DNA of 64,000 nucleotides from Nocardia bovistercoris (GTDB lineage Bacteria > Actinomycetota > Actinomycetes > Mycobacteriales > Mycobacteriaceae): assembly GCF_015674855.1 (NCBI RefSeq), contig NZ_JADMLG010000025.1, positions 1 through 64,000 on the forward strand, given 5' to 3'. Within the stretch, counting starts at the first letter, position 1. Every line of letters starts with the position of its first letter. Below are positions 61,416 to 64,000 of this stretch, one piece after another. A model generated the notes under the pieces. The model saw only the letters and a list, made by a program, of their open reading frames with translations, made no database searches and was not told where the DNA came from. The translations under genes were made by a program, and so were the position numbers.

Positions 61416-62600
61416 TCAGCGGGCGTCCAATTCGGCCAGGCGGTACGCCATCAGGTGCCGGATTCTGGGGATGCGGGTCAGGGCCGAGAGCGCGGTATTG
61501 CGCGCGGTGCGCGCGGGTCGGGAACGCAGCGTGGCCACGCGGGTGATGCGATCGGTGAGGGCGACGACATCCCTGGCGATCGGACGCCGTGCCGCTTCGT
61601 AGGTGTCGAGCAGTTCCTCGGGTTCGCCCGCGAGGACCCGAGCAAGCAGCGGGCCGAGCGCGGCGGCGTCCTGGATGCCGGTGTTCATGCCCTGGCCGCC
61701 CGCCGGACTGTGCACGTGGGCGGCGTCGCCGACCAGCAGGACGCGGCCCGCGCGGTAGTGCTCGGCGAGCCGGTGGTGCACGCGGAAACGGGAACTCCAC
61801 AGCACTTCGGTGATCTGCACCGGGCCGCCGGGCCCTCGGGCGTCCAGGACGGTCTGGATGTCGCGGGCGGTCGGTTCGGGGGCGGCCTCGTCCACGGTGG
61901 CGATGACGCGGTATCGGTTCGAACGGTTCCCGTCGGGGAGCGGGATCACGACGCTCACGCCCTGCGGTGACAGGTACAGCGCGACCTCTCTCCTGGCGAC
62001 GGGCCAGGTCATGCGCACATCGGCCAGGATGAACGATTCGGGGTAGTCGCCGCCGATGTACGCGATGCCCGCTTGCTCGCGCACCAGGCTGTGCATGCCG
62101 TCGGCGCCGATGACGTAGTCGGCGCGGAGGGTGCCGGGCGTATCCGAGGCGTCCAGATAGGCGACCGTCACGCGATCGGCGGTGCCCGCGAGTTCGGTGA
62201 CCCGATACGGGCGGTGCACGTCGCCGCCCGCCGCGCGCAGGTGCTCGAGCAGTACGGTTTCGGTCACGTCCTGTGGCGTTATGAGGGTGAAGGGATAGCG
62301 CGTCGGAAGGCCGTCGAAATCGACGGTGGCGATGGTGCTCGCGCGGTCGTGCACGGTGACCCGTGGCACAGTGAGCCCGCGCGCCACTAGGTCGGCCGTC
62401 GCGCCGAGCTCGTCCAGCACTTCCAGGGTGCGCGCGTGCACGACGGCGGCCCGCGAGGTGTTCGCCCCTTCGGCGAGTCGATCGAGCAGTACGAAGTCGA
62501 CGCCCGCCGCCGCGAGGGTGATCGCCGCGGTGAGCCCGGCGGGTCCCGCGCCGACGATGAGGACGTTCGTGGATTCCGGCAGCGGCTGGATGGTTGGCAT
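61416..62600 (-). CDS. FAD-dependent monooxygenase (PHBH-like aromatic hydroxylase family)
   Basis: 394 aa from ATG at 62600; GGGAGGC is 4 bases upstream. FAD-binding: NVLIVGAGPAGLTAAITLAAAG (GxGxxG) near residue 15, ADYVIGADGMHSLVREQAG (DG motif), and RVLLVGDAAHVHSPAGGQGMNTGIQDA (GD motif). Shorter than two-component MhpA-like enzymes, with no C-terminal thioredoxin-like domain. Substrate unknown. Not linked by operon to neighbours. Confidence 0.9.
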   Translation of the reverse strand: MPTIQPLPESTNVLIVGAGPAGLTAAITLAAAGVDFVLLDRLAEGANTSRAAVVHARTLEVLDELGATADLVARGLTVPRVTVHDRASTIATVDFDGLPTRYPFTLITPQDVTETVLLEHLRAAGGDVHRPYRVTELAGTADRVTVAYLDASDTPGTLRADYVIGADGMHSLVREQAGIAYIGGDYPESFILADVRMTWPVARREVALYLSPQGVSVVIPLPDGNRSNRYRVIATVDEAAPEPTARDIQTVLDARGPGGPVQITEVLWSSRFRVHHRLAEHYRAGRVLLVGDAAHVHSPAGGQGMNTGIQDAAALGPLLARVLAGEPEELLDTYEAARRPIARDVVALTDRITRVATLRSRPARTARNTALSALTRIPRIRHLMAYRLAELDAR

Positions 62601-62729
62601 GACGCCTCCCTCGATCAACGGCTGTTTGCAAACGCTCGCCACCACCACCGTAACCCCGCCCCCACCCTCCCGCGCTACCCCCGACCAGAGTTAACTGAAC
62701 TACTTCAGAAGTTGGGCTAGACTCGTGTT

Positions 62730-63206
62730 ATGACCGCGCGCGCCTTCCCGTTCAGTGATCTGATCCGCAAACAGACTGCGGTATTTCCCGCGCTCGCCGA
62801 CGCAGACGTCGTCCTGGAACGCCGGGATGCCGAGAACTTGGTGCTGTCGAGGGCGGAGCGCTTCGAGGCCAAGGACGCGGCGGTCCGGTTGCTCGCGCGC
62901 ACCGTCGCGATCATCGCGAAATCGAATCGCGGCCTGGCCGAAGATGTTTTCGCGCAGGAACTACCGTGGCTGACCTGGCTCCCTGAGGAAGGTCGCGTCG
63001 AGGCGGTCGCCGAACTGCTCGATCAGCTCATCGCGGGCGCCGCCACCGGCCTGTTCACCCCCTTCGCCCGCGACCTGATCGCCTGGCAGCACACCGCCGA
63101 AATCCACGCTCGCCCCGAACTCGCCCACCGCCTGGCAGGCCCGTTCGAAGAGCACGATTTCACCGAGGTCTCCCGTCCCCTCGACGGTGACGATGAGACT
63201 GCGTAG
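62730..63206 (+). CDS. Phd/prevent-host-death-type antitoxin, extended
   Basis: 158 aa from ATG at 62730. The start ARAFPFSDLIRKQTAVFPAL and VVLERRDAENLVLSRAERFE resemble actinobacterial antitoxins of the prevent-host-death type. A C-terminal helical part (LPWLTWLPEEGRVEAVAELLDQLIAGA) would bind the toxin. Its end overlaps the next gene by about 14 bases, so they are coupled. Confidence 0.75.
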   Translation: MTARAFPFSDLIRKQTAVFPALADADVVLERRDAENLVLSRAERFEAKDAAVRLLARTVAIIAKSNRGLAEDVFAQELPWLTWLPEEGRVEAVAELLDQLIAGAATGLFTPFARDLIAWQHTAEIHARPELAHRLAGPFEEHDFTEVSRPLDGDDETA

Positions 63207-63546
63207 AGGCGACGACATCCCGCGACCTCGACCATGGCGGGTGCTCGTGCACAACCTGGACGCCGCGCGCGGGTGGTCGGATCTGCTTGCCCAGGTGCCG
63301 AACAATCTGGATCGGGCCTGGGTGGACATCACCGGCGATCCGAGGGACATGGGGAATCCCTCTCGGCAGCACCGGCTCAAGTTCGACTTGAAGTCGATCA
63401 AACTGGGTGGCGTCGAGCTGGAGCAGTGGCAGTACGAGATCACCGGCGGCGGTCGGATCTGGTACGCGATCGATGACGAGAATCGCACCCTCTACATCAC
63501 TCTCGCGGGCACCGGGCATCCGCGCCGGACCGATCGGCGGCGGTGA
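63193..63546 (+). CDS. RelE/ParE-like toxin candidate
   Basis: 117 aa from ATG at 63193 (GTG at 63187 possible). A basic protein with WRVLVHNLDAARGWSDLLAQVPNNLDRAWVDITGDPR, later WQYEITGGGRIWYAIDDENRTLYITLAGTGHPRRTD. The final strand and GHPRRTD tail are typical of RelE-like toxins in actinobacteria. It overlaps the antitoxin gene. Toxicity is inferred. Confidence 0.75.
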   Translation: MRLRRGDDIPRPRPWRVLVHNLDAARGWSDLLAQVPNNLDRAWVDITGDPRDMGNPSRQHRLKFDLKSIKLGGVELEQWQYEITGGGRIWYAIDDENRTLYITLAGTGHPRRTDRRR

Positions 63547-63570
63547 CGCGATCGGGGTGCCCGGCGGGGG

Positions 63571-64000
63571 TCAGGGGGTTGGGTCGGCGAGGAGGGCGCC
63601 GAGGGCTTGGAGGTGGTCGGGGGCGGGGCCGAGGGCGAATTCGTTGTGTTTGGCGGCGGTGAAGTAGTTGTGGGCTATGTGGTCGCGGTCTATGCCTACG
63701 CCGCCGTGGATGTGGACGAGGGTGTGGGCGACTCGGTGGCCCGCGTCGGCGGCCCAGAATTTGGCGGTGTGGACGGCTTCGGCGGCGGGGAGGCGTTCGG
63801 CCAGGCGCCAGGCGGCTTGGGTTACGGCCAGGCGCAGGCCTTGGACGTCGATGTAGGCGTCGGCGAGGCGTTGGGCCACGGCTTGGAACGAGCCGATGGG
63901 TTTGCCGAATTGTTCGCGTTCGCGGGCGTATTCGGCGACGAGGTCGAGTGCCTTCTCCAGAGTGCCGAGCTGTTGGGCGGCGAGACCGGTCCAGGCGCGG
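63571..64000 (-). CDS. Acyl-CoA dehydrogenase, C-terminal part (cut by window edge)
   Basis: The last 142 residues of a minus-strand gene; the start lies beyond 64000. The tail LDLVAEYAREREQFGKPIGSFQAVAQRLADAYI, and VHIHGGVGIDRDHIAHNYFTAAKHNEF, are characteristic of acyl-CoA dehydrogenases. In steroid islands such genes are often one of the ChsE/FadE pairs (fadE28/29-like), but this cannot be decided from the fragment. Confidence 0.85.
   Translation of the reverse strand, partial: RAWTGLAAQQLGTLEKALDLVAEYAREREQFGKPIGSFQAVAQRLADAYIDVQGLRLAVTQAAWRLAERLPAAEAVHTAKFWAADAGHRVAHTLVHIHGGVGIDRDHIAHNYFTAAKHNEFALGPAPDHLQALGALLADPTP

Noticed and set aside
1..64000. CRISPR arrays, IS elements, tRNA or rRNA genes
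   Set aside because: No regularly spaced repeats, transposase genes with terminal repeats, or RNA gene structures were seen in reading the window.

Overview
The window is high-GC, gene-dense actinobacterial DNA with many GTG starts and ATGA/GTGA stop-start overlaps. Most of it is a steroid (cholesterol) catabolism island of the Mycobacteriales type. Gene content and order, two kinds of steroid-regulator operator, and an EspR-like regulator suggest Nocardia or a close relative (inference; no rRNA is present to confirm it).

Layout. (1) 1-6.6 kb: a DUF433/DUF5615 toxin-antitoxin-like pair, then a tight five-gene operon of unknown function: zinc-ribbon membrane protein, shorter paralogue of its soluble part, small membrane protein, asparagine-synthetase-like enzyme without an N-terminal Cys2, and a cupin-like protein. 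A lone hypothetical follows. (2) 6.6-11.9 kb: hsaA-hsaD-hsaC-hsaB (rings A/B degradation) divergent from kshA and its small partner gene, with two KstR-type boxes between them. (3) 12-23.2 kb: two giant tandem paralogues (about 1750 aa each) with trypsin-like, STAND NTPase and TPR regions, followed by a convergent trypco2 gene. This is the best candidate for an unusual biological-conflict or defence system. (4) 23.2-25.5 kb: DUF985 cupin, AraC-type regulator, DUF427 protein. (5) 25.8-43.6 kb: the HIP (rings C/D) block with KstR2-type operators: fadE33/32/31-like genes, an enoyl-CoA hydratase, fadD3, fadE30, SDR genes, kstR2, fadA6, ipdC/B/A and echA20. An Abi/HEPN gene sits inside it. (6) 43.6-45.8 kb: gene-poor DNA with a minisatellite, large hairpins and a frameshifted EspR-like regulator. 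(7) 45.8-58.6 kb: side-chain genes under KstR-type boxes: fadA5 divergent from cyp125, NTF2-like protein, ltp3/ltp4/DUF35, an F420-type oxidoreductase, two acyl-CoA ligases (one FadD19), echA19, and an ECF sigma factor. (8) 58.7-64 kb: thioesterase, a MarR/AmiC-like regulatory pair, an FAD monooxygenase, a second toxin-antitoxin-like pair and the C-terminal part of an acyl-CoA dehydrogenase.

How it works together. Cyp125, FadD19, EchA19, FadA5 and the Ltp/DUF35 proteins start and carry side-chain beta-oxidation. KshA and HsaABCD open rings A and B. FadD3, the FadE proteins, the Ipd proteins, EchA20 and FadA6 degrade the remaining HIP moiety. KstR (not in this window) should control the first two sets and KstR2 (present) the third. 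The STAND genes, Abi gene and two toxin-antitoxin-like pairs are accessory insertions around this metabolic core.
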